DNA of 64,000 bases from Watersipora subatra (taxonomy: Eukaryota > Bryozoa > Gymnolaemata > Cheilostomatida > Watersiporidae): assembly GCF_963576615.1 (NCBI RefSeq), contig NC_088708.1, positions 62,598,672-62,662,671 of the forward strand, read 5' to 3'. The notes under the pieces are model-generated. The model was not told the DNA's origin and made no database searches. It saw nothing but the letters and a program-made list of their open reading frames with translations. The position numbers and the translations under genes were made by a program. Shown here in pieces: positions 12,701 to 24,500 of this stretch (the first letter of the stretch is position 1; every line of letters begins with the position of its first letter).

Positions 12701-15202
12701 GAAGGAATATTCAGTAAAAATATAATTTTATTATCGCGTGGCCTTTACTATTAAGCCAGATGAGCAGAGGTGTAGCCTGTTCTGGTCTCAAGCTTTCTTT
12801 TTTCTCGTCGCTCTCACTGGTTGCCCTTGATAATAACTGGTCAGCTTCTAAGGTTTTTCAAAGAACTTGTTGGGTTTTTTATTACACTTTATTTCCTTTT
12901 ACCACTAGCACCGCTTGCACTGCTGACCCACAAAACTTTAATGCTATAAGAGACTAGCTGTCATATGTCAGAAAATACTTCATACGTTGAGGCTCATTTT
13001 TGTTCAAATCTTACATCATACTTTGAAGAATTCACATGTTGAGGTGAATCGTAGGTAGAGGTTTGACTGTACAGTATCTTGCTTTTCACTTCCAGCTCAT
13101 AGCCAGCAACCTGATATGTTTTTACCTAATGTCTTTGATATTATAAATTTATTGGTAGCTGGATTCAAAAGGCTTGTTGGTAAATTTTTATGCGTGCTTG
13201 CACTTATGTTGATGCTGATCGTCAGCGTATCTTGTATTTAACATACATTGTACTTGTCATTGCTATGCATGCCATAAATCAATAGCAGGTCATTCAATAA
13301 TATTTTATTAATTGCTTTTTAATCAGAAAGATAGAAGAGGCTGGTGCATCCACAGAAAGAGAGCAAGCAGAAATGGACTGTGTGAGTTCCACCGGTTTTC
13401 TTTTTGATTGTCGTTTTGATGGATATTTTACATTAGCCTTCTCAACGAAATCTATCGCACAGCTTATAATGAGACTTTAATACAGCCTCTTCTCTGTATT
13501 TCCCAGGCAACAGAAAATGGTTGTATTCAGCCGAGAGCTTGAAAGCTTGCCCTAAATTGATTCATATTGTATATTATTTTATATAGGTAACAATCCTTGA
13601 ATTCTTTGATAACTAGGTGTGAACTTCCTGTAACTATCAGTTAGCATTTTTTGTTTAAATCTCCCATAATCTTCTTCCCGTGCAGGCCATCGCAGGGTGG
13701 ATTTCCAACAAACCATTTTTGGCACCAACTCCGTAAGTCTATTAAAGGCATAGAGAAGGTGGCCAGTTTCAAGAGAGAACTTGGGTTGTATCTTTTAACA
13801 TGTGAATAAAACTGATGACGACAAACCCAACGCCACGACTAGCTATGCTATTGCGTATTATGGGCTTCATCACTCTTCCAGCTTTTTTTTTGCTTAACTA
13901 ATTTTGTTGATGAAAATAAATCACAAATCGCATCTTGAACGTTTAAACTAAAGTGAATGCATTGATGAGCAATAAACATGGTTATTGAAATCATAAAAAA
14001 TGGCGGAATCAGTAGAGTTGCCACCCATTTTTTTTATTTATGGTGACCCATAAGCGTGTGTGAAAGATATCTTATGCAGTTGTCTCATATCGTTGTCAGG
14101 ATAGCAAGCTGGCGGAGCTGAATGACATGTTCAAGCAGTTGGATGAACGACGGCAGACAAGGGATGTACCGGACTATTTGTGTGGCAAGATAAGCTTTGA
14201 ATTGATGCGTGATCCAGTAATAACCCCTAGTGGCATCACTTATGATAAGAAGGATATAGAAGAGCACTTGCATGTATGTAATCAGTTTCACTCACTACCA
14301 GCTATTCTTATAATTCATCCATAGCTGCTGACTGAAGCCGTCTGTTTGCTTAAATCAAGTTCTTTTTACATTTTGCGACATTGAAAGATCAAAGCGATGT
14401 TTGAATGAAACAGATCATAGTTACTATGTAAACACATTTTGTTTTGTATGTTTGTTTAAACTAAATTAACACTCAAATGGTTTATAACAAATATCTTTGA
14501 GTAAATATCTATCATCAACATTATCGTTCTTTTTACAAAACATTTTTGTGTGTCGAGATACCCTCTCATCATGTCGTGTTTCCTGCGATATTATCTTTTG
14601 TCAAAGTATGCTAGTCGGTTATAATTGTGAAAATGGATACTTTATCATTGGTGAAGCCTATCCCACCTTGACTTAGATTGTCTATTGCACTGGTCAAGAA
14701 ACTTTCCAAAACATCTTTACTTACGATTCAATTTTGCATTTTTGAGTTTTTCTAAAAACAGGTTGTTTATAATAGATAGCGTGTTAGACCACTACCTTGC
14801 GGTAAGTGCTGGAATTTAAGCTATGTTTCCGCTGTTGATAAAAAGACCACATCATGATGCTATCCATCATTTAGTTTGATGATTCTACGCAGTAGATTAT
14901 CAAACTGAATGATTCTGCAGGGGATAAGCCAGCAAGCAGCCGATACCATTGCTCGCTGGCTTAGAAGTTGTGTTCCGCAATGTTATACAGGAAGCGAGTC
15001 ACTTACTCTTACGCTGCTGTCTGACATGAAAACTGGGTATTTGCCTACTGGCACTATTCTGTTTTTGTATTTACAGAGGGTGGGGCACTTTGACCCGGTA
15101 ACCAGAGCAGAACTAACAGCGGATAAACTAATACCTAACCTAGCTATGAAAGAAGTAGTGGACACTTACCTGCAGGAGAATCCTTGGGCTGAGGAGTTTT
15201 AA
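6708..15202 (+). CDS. STUB1: STUB1/CHIP, TPR and U-box E3 ubiquitin ligase and co-chaperone
   Basis: Exons: 6708-6800, 10719-10917, 11841-12006, 13327-13381, 14100-14273, 15077-15202. All introns are GT-AG, phases match, and the total is 813 nt, or 270 residues (human CHIP has 303). The start begins [15 protein letters not shown] and runs directly into the first TPR. TPR repeats cover residues 5 to about 110, including [15 protein letters not shown] and [15 protein letters not shown]. The carboxylate-clamp residues that hold the Hsp70/Hsp90 C-terminal EEVD are present: K8, N12, N43, K73. [13 protein letters not shown] starts the charged helical linker. The U-box is at about 194-267, with [15 protein letters not shown] and GHFDPVTR. 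From family knowledge CHIP ubiquitinates chaperone-bound clients in the cytosol. The linker exon (13327-13381) is shorter and poorly conserved, which explains most of the length difference. Confidence 0.95.
7366..7406. repeat. Perfect 41-bp palindrome
   Basis: Two 20-bp arms (CAATGATATACAGCCCCCCA and its exact complement) surround one central C. The arm matches the ends of the element at 7698-8540, so this looks like the two termini of that family joined with the interior lost. Confidence 0.9.
7698..8540. mobile_element. DNA transposon/MITE with CAATGATATACAGCCCCC ends
   Basis: The left end CAATGATATACAGCCCCC followed by ACAAGGATAGGC is mirrored at the right end (CCTATCCTTGGGGGGGATG then TATATCATTG). 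Inverted similarity continues through GTGGGCGGGGCTTAATGA / CATTAAACCCCGCCCATAT. The flanks are CTTGGAC on the left and CTTGGAT on the right, a possible 7-bp target duplication with one mismatch. The element is 843 bp, with no coding frame. Superfamily not assigned. Confidence 0.75.
9168..10440. mobile_element. Pogo/Tigger-like element remnant, right end truncated
   Basis: The left end is TA + CTGTAAAACCTCTAATTG. The interior is homologous, in inverted orientation, to the element at 32929-34276. The shared interior includes AGCAACAATCAGAACGCAGC near 9999. Homology stops near 10440, so the right terminus is missing. At about 9915-10040 a stop-free stretch reads [20 protein letters not shown], an acidic segment that may be the tail of a decayed transposase; this is inference. 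Confidence 0.65.
9428..9800 (+). repeat. 129-bp tandem triplication inside the pogo-like element
   Basis: ACTTTGAAWGCAAC recurs at 9428, 9557 and 9686, exactly 129 bp apart, with the intervening CATAGAAATAATTAATA and TTGTAGTTCCTTGTTTAAC blocks. The related element at 32929-34276 has one copy at the equivalent place (about 33900-34010), so the amplification happened in this copy. Confidence 0.85.
13686..13732 (+). other. Possible cassette (poison) exon in STUB1 intron 4
   Basis: A pyrimidine-rich CTTCTTCCCGTGCAG acceptor is followed by 47 nt without stops and then a strong donor (CC/GTAAGT). The segment is not a multiple of three. Inclusion between exons 4 and 5 would shift the frame and reach TGA eight codons into exon 5. 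The main transcript must skip it, because direct joining of exons 4 and 5 keeps the conserved CHIP frame. Expression is unproven. Confidence 0.3.
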
Positions 15203-16740
15203 CTATTTTAATCAAGTTATTTCGAGTTTTATTTATTCACAGCTTTCGTCTCCATGTGGATGGTCTCCATATTTTAGGTATTCACACCCTTTACCAAAAA
15301 GTACGCTGAGCAATTTCAGAAGGTATACTAGTGACCAAGAGTTATTCGCATATAGTGCAGACAACTCTGATTACATTCACTTTATATCCTGCCTTATAAG
15401 TACCGGCTTCGACACGGACGTCTATAGCCTGTGGTCCAATTTTGAATCAGTTAATGGTATTGGTCTATGACTCTCCTTAAGCATTACTTTATAAATACTG
15501 TACGCTGTAGACAAGCAGCTCTTCAAGCATTAGTAATTATTTCATGTGTTTAATGCTGGTAACTATCATTAATTTACCATTTAATTGCTAGGTGATGTTA
15601 CTACCACTGTCTGCTATCATAGTAGTATTCTTTGTTCGTGTCATGGCTGTCTATATGAGAAACTAAGTAATCATGGATCTAACTAGTCATGATATGATTC
15701 GATCTGGCATCAATCTATTTATTTTAGCATGTTCTCTTCTTAAATACTAACTTATGTAAAAAATAAAAAAGGAATTTTCTACTGTACTGAAGATAAATTA
15801 AAACCAGACAATACAAAAGCCAAACTAGAAGGTCGACAAGAGGCAGTTAACAAGGGACTGAGAAACTGACATGGAATTCTAATTCATTCAAATTGATTAC
15901 ATTTTCAAGTTTGGTGAACAAATGCCTATGGAAAAGTGAGAATAAATTTGCTCATCCAAGAATGCACAGTCAAGCATACCAGTCTCGAAAGCTACATGTA
16001 CATCAGCTCAGTGCAATTATTCTATCAAACTTGGAATTCAGGAATACTTTATTTTATATTGGTACATGTAATTCAAGATGTTAATGCCGAAATTGGAACT
16101 TTTAGGTTTGCTATTTGTAATATTGTCGCTAGACAATCCACCTACTGGTATACATGCTTGAGTAAGAAGGTTGGCATCACGGGTGATAGCTACATACTAT
16201 ATTAGCAATCTTCTGCAGCTGCACACGATTTTTCATCTCTGATCGCTCTTTGTTGGCAGTTATGACCCGATAAAACATCGTACGCTTAGTTACAAAATCC
16301 TAAACTAGCCATTTTCAAATCGTAGAACAACAAAACTCGATTGCTTCAATTTTAAACAGCCACACAGTTTTTTTCGTGGTCTGATTCTGAATCTTGAACT
16401 GAAACAGATGGACAATTTTTGAGAAAATAGCTGAAAACTTGCTACAGCAATGTTAGTATTGCTGTGCCGTATATGTATCTTATGTTTTCAATCTTAGACA
16501 AATTGGAGATCCATTTTTCATTACATTTTTAAAAATAGCTTAACGTTTAACTGAAGTTTGTCAACAAGTATCATTGAGCACAATTACAAAGGAGCTATTA
16601 AATTGCAAACAAATGCTCACCTTTTGGTGGCCTTAATAAAAAATTCTATATTAAATTTGATGAAACATATGCCAAGATGAGAGGGAGTAGAACAAGAATA
16701 AACTACCTGCAAGGAAGGCAGTCATAATAAAAAAAGTGAA

Positions 16741-17411
16741 GTGCAAGGAAACTAAACAAGTATGTAATGAAATATATTAAAATATTCATTGAGTTCCATT
16801 TAATCTTAGATTATCAGAACAGATTACCTGGATAAGCAATGCCAAGTAAAATCTTCAATTGGCATGTTGTTAACACTTTTTTAACACTGAAGCCTGATCT
16901 TGTGTATACAAGCAAGTCCTCCAAATCCTAGATCGCATTAACAACTAATCAACTATGGAAGCACTCATAGCAGTTATGATCCTTTTGAACGGAATATCAT
17001 ATTGAAGCTCCAAGTTTGGAGCTTCAATATGATATTAAAAAATAATTTTACCAAGTTTTATAATAGTATACACATGTGACAGCAGGTCGTTATATTGATG
17101 GCTGACTGTTGCAGCTACGAACAAGCTTCATAAAGTGCAAGGAAACTAAACAAGTATGTCATGAAATATGTTAAAATATTACTTGTGTTCCATTTAATCT
17201 TGGATTATCAGAACAGATTACCTGGATAGGCAATGCCAAGTAAAATCTTCAATTGGCATGTTGTTAACACTTTTTTAACACTGAAGCCAGATCTTGTGTA
17301 CACAAGCAAGTCCTCCAAATCCTAGATCGCATTAACAACTAATCAACTATGGAAGCACTCATAGCAGTTATGATCCTTTTGAACGGAATATCATATTGAA
17401 GCTCCAAGTTT
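16741..17411 (+). repeat. 275-bp direct duplication with a perfect hairpin in the first copy
   Basis: Copies at 16741-17016 and 17135-17411 are about 95% alike by eye, beginning GTGCAAGGAAACTAAACAAG and ending CATATTGAAGCTCCAAG. In the first copy the end is extended into a perfect 44-nt hairpin (16993-17036: 21-bp arms, 2-nt loop). The second copy has only one arm. Confidence 0.85.
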
Positions 17412-17659
17412 TGAGAGCTCAATGAAAAAAACAAAGCAAAGACAGTAAAGAGTTTTTTTTCGCATTCTTTCAAATGTAATGTCTAACAGGTATCTGGAAA
17501 AACATTTGTGGATGTAAACTGAGCCTGATAGAGTGCGTGTATTTTATGAATAGAAAAATAGTTTTAGTGTAAAGCGCTTGTTGAGAAGAATTTTTTGTTT
17601 TTCTCTTCATTACCAAGAATTTCAATCAGTATGTCATTAAAAACTAATGCTCCGACAAG

Positions 17660-17975
17660 TAGCCATTTTTCATTTCTCTGTCGGTTGGAAGTGCATTCCG
17701 TATTTTGTTGATATCTCAAAAACTAATAGACCATTTTTTTCAAACTCGAATTATGCTGAAAACATTTATCCGCACAAAGCGACTAAAGTTTCCTTATCTT
17801 GTCAATCAAAAGACAACTAGTTTTTGGTCACCAGCCATTTTTCATTTCTCACTCAGTTGGAAGTGCCGCTGGTATTTTGGCAATATCTCAAGAATTAAAA
17901 GTCCAATTGGCTTGAAGCTTTGGAATGATATGGAAAACCTATACCGCACAGAGCCACCGATTTTTTTGTAATTAT
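17660..17975 (+). repeat. Degenerate direct repeat of about 170 bp
   Basis: AGCCATTTTTCATTTCTC followed by a GTTGGAAGTGC block occurs near 17661 and again near 17832, with parallel downstream blocks (ATATCTCAA, CCRCACARAGC). The copies are diverged, so this is an old duplication. No function seen. Confidence 0.6.
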
Positions 17976-18537
17976 CTGTAAACCAGAAGTACATGAAAAC
18001 AAGGTGAAACTACGAATTCGAGTTTACACGGGTTCGTAGGATCAGGTGGAGAAACATTTCTCTGAATTATCACAGGCCCAGGCTCTAAAGTGTTAACTAG
18101 GCTAATCCATAGAAATAATATCAAAAATATGGATTACTTAAAAAGTTATCATTTTTTGTCAGAGCAAATGATATCTTTGATTAGATTCTAGCTTAAATAG
18201 CACATAAGATACATGTAGTTTCAAGTTCAACATTGTTGGGTAGAATTTTAATGTAATTAGCTTCCGTCACTCATCACTCAAGGGATGCCACCAGCAAAGT
18301 TCACATAGTGGATCATAGAGTGACAGTAGTCTACCAGCAGCCTTAATACTTTGGAAACTAAATTAGGGATCCATCATTGCAGTTAACATCAAATTCTATG
18401 ATTTGGTCTGAAAAGAATGAGCAAACGGAACCATTGAATAAAATGAAACTTGACGCTATTGTTTTGAGTAAATAATTGCTTTCTCCTGCATCTACAAGAT
18501 GTAGTATAGAGGGCTGAGGAAACATTGCCTATCACAA

Positions 18538-21500
18538 TCAATTTATTGTGAATATAATGACCTCGCCTTTTTCCCAATCGGGGACTGCCAATTTATTACC
18601 ATGAACGCTAATTTGTCCAGCAGGTTCAGGCAGTCTATCGCTGTGAAGTTCTCTCAGTTTCTTACCTGCCAAAATAAACAAGCTATTAGAGCAATATTCT
18701 AACAAACATTTGTATGCAACCTGCAAGGGTAGATTAGTATGTTTGGACACCCTCATAGCCGTTTATGAATCAGGCATGCGGCCTATCAGTAATTACATAT
18801 TCGAATTGTGATGCAAGGGCCATGATTTGTACAAATTATGGCCAGCATAATTTGTTTCAACTGTGGTTTAAGAACTTAGCGCACCCAATAAAAGCGATGT
18901 CCCCCTTCTGTTACGGCAAAGATAACTTTTGAACAAGGTTTTACCTTTGGAGGTCGATGTTATAAATTTATCTGGCTACAACCACACAATGTTCAAGGGT
19001 GCATTTGAATCAAACAGCTTTTAAAAGATGAGTTTGAATGGTCATTTACAAAATTTAACAAACAACAAAATGTAACTGTGCTACACAAAAATTTTCTACT
19101 CTCTTCCTGACAGCAGTTGTGATAAAATGAGAAGCGAGTTCTAGTTAATTACTTGTGCCAGAATTGGCAATTTTCATGTTATATATTGCCAATTTAGCTA
19201 GACTGCAGCACAGTCATCTAAACTTGCTATAACAATTCCTTGTTTACTGAGCATTCTTGGAATACAAATTACTGAGGAATGTTAGTTCAATAATAAGGTC
19301 AAGATTGACTAGCTTTCTTTTACATTGTAGTAGGACTCATGGACTTAGGGTGTACATTAGCAGCATGGAGTGCTTCTATAGACTTGCTAAGTTATCACAC
19401 CTTTCCTTGTTATATAATTGCTCATATTTGTTTGATTTATATTTCTGTTCGTATTTGTATCATTATGTTTGGGCCATCTTCTAAAGAGTAATTTTTTAAA
19501 TGGGTGTTTTTTAGCCAGCATAATTGGCTAATCGCTAAAAAAATAATTACTTGGCATTTTCACAGGAACTTTTATCTACCATCAGTTGTTGTGAAGTTGC
19601 ACAAAATCTCTCAGAAAGTTCTAGAATAACTTAATATAGAATATCTAGGATTGTAACCTGGCGAGCTGAACTTTTGCTGAATGGTCATTTGCAAGTCTTT
19701 TTTTGTACAAGTATGCGATTGCACATCTAGAAGGTTAGACATTTTATTTGTTTTTAAAATGCAACAGACCGCTTGCAATCCTAAAAATATCCCTTAACAG
19801 AAGCTCGAACATACTAGAAACATAAAGCTGAATAAATCGGCTATTATTTTCAAAATATACAAACCATTAAAATATTGTGTAACAACAATATACAACACCT
19901 AAAGTAAAATAATTTAACCAAACTATTCACTGTTAACATCACTTTTTTGTTAACACCACGTTCAACTTCTTTTGTCGCATTACAAGAAATGCTATAGCAA
20001 GATTAAAAATTCATATCTGTCAAGTTTGCAAGCTTTATGAGAAAAAGTGAAATGTTTTTCAATGTCCTATATTTACAATCTAGAAGTTTGGCAAGTATTT
20101 ATAACACAGACTTAAAATTCAACTATGTCATTTCACAAGCTGCGTTTTAATGCAACACTGTGTCACTTAGCAAATACAAATAACCATTTAGTCTGATAGA
20201 AATTTCAAACAACCATCATATTTAATTAATGAATATTCTAGTGAAAGGAGGTAAAATTTCCATTTAATAACGAATATAGAATTATTTCCTATTTCGTTAT
20301 TATTTGTAATACGGCAGTGCCAAAAAGTGCCATAAATTAAGTTTATATTAAATATCTCTTCATATCTTCATATCAGCTACATGAACCGGCTGTGAGTGAC
20401 ACTTGAGTTCAAATAACTACAAACACTTTTTTGGTTCAACAACGAAAAGGTCTATTCTTTTATATGTCTGTCTTTCTATACAACATTTTATGTCAAATAT
20501 TAGCCAGTTCAACGCTGATCATTAGCCAATCATTACCTATATATAGCGGAAAAAAACTCCCGATAGTGCAAGGGTAATATAACTAATTGCGAGCTTGCCA
20601 GTTATGAATTGTCAGTCTGTGTGGTTAAAGCACATCAATTACATAATTTTTTATCATATATTTCAATACATCAGAGTCTTGGCTTTTGAATGAGCCCATT
20701 GTTTGATGTGGTGAGACAGACGTTGGTCGGTGTTTATAAGATTTCCACAGAGCTCTACCGCAGAAATGTTCAATGGTATAGACTCGAAAATTGTGATGTC
20801 ACAATTTTCATATGCGGTGTTGTGTGCTCTTACCACTTATTTTATTGCTTACCGCTTATATTGATGAACTACGATAATGACGCTAGTGTCAGGCGAAGGT
20901 AGGACAACTCCAGAGAACCAATGAAGATGACAAAGGAATCAGTGTCATTAGTTTTCCATGTAAAGATTATTTCTATGATAAATAACTCAGATTCCAAGCA
21001 CCATACTATGTTTTCCCGATGATATTATGCACTAGCCCTCTCATTTTATTGTGATGTTGAGGGTCGCGACTGAGACTAGGGTAATTAATTTTAAGCATTG
21101 TGTGGTCTCGCGAAAGTGCGATTGACATGTATTCCTAGAGCCATGCAACTGCAGGTCACAATTTAATCGATGTGATTTCATTACCTTTATCAACGACAGT
21201 ATATTTGTTGAAGCATAAGTAACCCAGAACATGTGTTTGTATTGGTCGGGCATTAGCACGATCCTCTAATGCACGATCCCCGGGCGTTGTTGATTATCTA
21301 GAATCCTCGTTTATTATTAGCACTCTCTGGGTTTAACAGCACTGATTGTCACAGAAAAGCGCAGCCTCAATGGCAGGGAAAGGGATCGACTACCTAAGGC
21401 TAAATAATAATTGTGACATCACATTGTGGGAACTGAAACCAAGTATTTTTTATTGCAGGGCATACTTTTGACACCCTGTTTTTCATAGTTCTATTAATCT

Positions 21501-24500
21501 TTGTGAATCTGAACCATATCAGAGGTTTAAATTTATTTCTCTAAAAAACCAATTACACAGACATAAACGAAAAGAAACAGATAATATAGTAGTGCTTACC
21601 ACAGGGAGATATGATGTAGATGGTACGGTTTCTGAAGGTAGAGACATAGATGAGTCCAGTTGAGTCGTGGCTGACCCCGCAGGCATATGGCAAATCCCCA
21701 CAAGACCAGATTTGAGTTAGACCTTTATCATCAACTCTGTACTTCACTAGTGAGTTGCACTCCGGGTAAGGCGTATGCCTACGGTAGTTCTTACGGTGTT
21801 TCCTCAGCTCGTCTTCACCGGTAGTTGCTAGCAGCTCGTCGTTAGGCAGGAAATATGGCACCCAAAGGGTGGGTGCGATTGTACAGGTCCTGCACTTTTT
21901 GCTTGCAAAATCATACATAACAACTTGCCGCAAATCCGGGTTTGTAACGATTATGTACTGGTTAGACACTGTAAGGAATGGCAAAATATTGCTTTGCACT
22001 GTGAATGTGAACAACTGGCTTGTGTCTGTTAATCCATAAACGTATTCCTCTACAAAATAGGAGTTGCCTTTTCCATAAAGAATGTAATTGACAGAATGTT
22101 TAGATGTTTGCATACAAGAACGCAAGTCCTTTAAATGTGTCACATAGGCAGCTCTGCTTTCTCCACGGAGCTGATGATATATTCCTTCAGCGGTTCCGAT
22201 TTGTAGGTCACCATTTTGAAAGTGGCTCACAGAAAAAGAATTCTTCCCAACAATTATCCTGAAGTGAAATTTCACTTCCGTAGGAATGTTAACTAAGTTC
22301 ATATGCAGCCCTGCAGTTCCTACAATAATACAGATTATAAAAGAATGGCAACATATAAAACAAAGATGGTGAGTGGAGAGCTGTGCCTGAGCAACCCATT
22401 TGACTATTACCAGTTCTACTAAAGCCTGCTCAAGGCGCACTACAGTGGCATGTGCCGATGAGTGTGACAATTGAGAAAAATATTTTTGCTGAAATTTCCG
22501 GGAAGTGCTTACCCTAGGACACTTATATTTCGCTAGTATTTAGTTTCGTGAGTAGCACACAGAGTAAAATTTCGCTGCAACTTAATTTCGCAGCTCTGAT
22601 GAGTGCGAAAATATAGTCATGTGAAAATAAATACAGTGGAACAAACAAATTAGATTCCTCAGGTCCGGTCCTCTAGTAAAAAAAGTTGTTATATTTGCGA
22701 CTAGTTTGTATTTGTAACCCGCAGGTATAAATGTTTGGCAGAAATCGATAATTCAACGTGATCGCTTGCTGCCATTTGTTTCTTGGACTATCAATGACGT
22801 CTCGGTCCTTTCCGTCGTGACCGATATGGTACCAATATTAGATCTCAAGTATTTATAGCAAGCGATGGCCATGGCACGCTTTGAGTTCACAATATTTCAA
22901 ATTTTAAAAAAATCAAATACAGTACATGTCTCATAAAAAAGAAAATAGATAACAACCAACATCACAACCAGAGCTGTATAACATGGTTGGACCTGGTGAG
23001 GGTTGTTATCGTTTTTGGTTGGCAGTAAAATTCATCACTACAATAAGTATTATTTAATTGTATGACTTCACCTACCAGACTTTCATCCTCATCAGTTACA
23101 AATTCGGTGACTAAACTGATATCATCATCTTCTTCGTTTGTCTTGGCTTTTCCAAAAAAACTTGTTATCTTAATTTGCTTTGCCATGCTGCTCATTCGGT
23201 GTATTAACGAATTTACTAGAAATTTCCCAATGAGCTCAATCACACACAAAATTATCTGCATTTCTAATATGACGATTTTGTTGTGGATATCAATGAACTA
23301 CAGGGCCGTATTCCCTTGGACAGCTGGCCGGCTAAGACGCCCCAACTTTTTAGGAATTTCATAGTCCAACGGCTATAGAAAGGTTTTTATCGCTGTAGAA
23401 TATCACTTTATTCGAAGCCATAGATACAAACGTCAACTTTTAGTAGTTCTTAGGCGTCATTATTATCTTCATCAGCGGCAAAATATTTTTGTTAACGACT
23501 TTTATAAAGGTTTGCAAAATATCAAGTTTTAGCAAACATCTGCTTGCCCATATCCTACTTAATGAACTTGAAATAAAATCGGCAAAAATGATCTTTGTTA
23601 AAACGCTTAAAAGAAAAAGATGTCTTCTTTCTGAGCTTTTCAACTGCATACAAGTTTTGCCTGTTTTAATTTTAAAACGTTTTGTCAGTCACATCAGCTA
23701 AAACAAAGCAAATCTCAAAAAATAGAAAAATGTTGATACTTGCCAATAAAATTTTTTAAAACTTCACGTGAGAGGCCCGGCTGAGGCCCTGCATAAGAGA
23801 AACCAGTTGGGAGCTTACAGCACCCCCCCTTCTCTACACCCCAGATGTTCATAACTAGTCGTCTAACATTAGCCCCCCAACTTGCAACCAGTGAATACAG
23901 GCCTGCGTAGAACATAGCTATTTAATTTCGAATTTTCGCTAGTTCGTTATGATAGTTTAGTTTCGCGCATGAATTTTTCGCTTGATGATGACTCCGCGAA
24001 AACGCGAAAGTTAGATGCCGCGAATACTTAAGTGTCCTAGGGTAGTCAGCTGGCACTTGCTGGAGAACAAACTATGAAAAATGTCTTGATGCAAAAAATT
24101 AAAAATGTTCTGTAGCTTAGAGCATAATTTTTCAGTTTTCGCCCACAATTTTGGTAGAATAATTGGATTTTCGGTAGCTGAAAGCAGTACTAGACATAAG
24201 CCTATGCAATAAAACAGAGCCTGAAATATGTTGATCCGTTAATGTCTTACATTTATAGCTAGCATACCTATTATAGGCCACATACATAACTCAAGATTTA
24301 ATAGCGGCTGGAGTTGATCAGTGGACCAAAATCTTCCTTTAGAAATTACTGGAATTAGTTTAAAGGTTTACTTGCCACAAAATTCACATTACAGTCATTT
24401 GGTATCAGAAGATTCACCATGTCTTACTCTGTTGTGTTGTAGGTGCCAAATATGTGGAAATGTGATTACAAGCTCTTAAAAGCTCAAAAACGAACAGTTA

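Larger units (their letters stand above)
15203..18537. other. Convergent intergenic region between STUB1 and the TRIM gene
   Basis: It holds both 3' UTRs. An AATAAA inside AAAAAATAAAAAAGG near 15762 is a candidate STUB1 poly(A) signal. It also carries a direct duplication (16741-17016 and 17135-17411) and a degenerate repeat at 17660-17975. No gene was recognised; the longest open frame (17705-17971) falls within the repeat. Confidence 0.5.
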
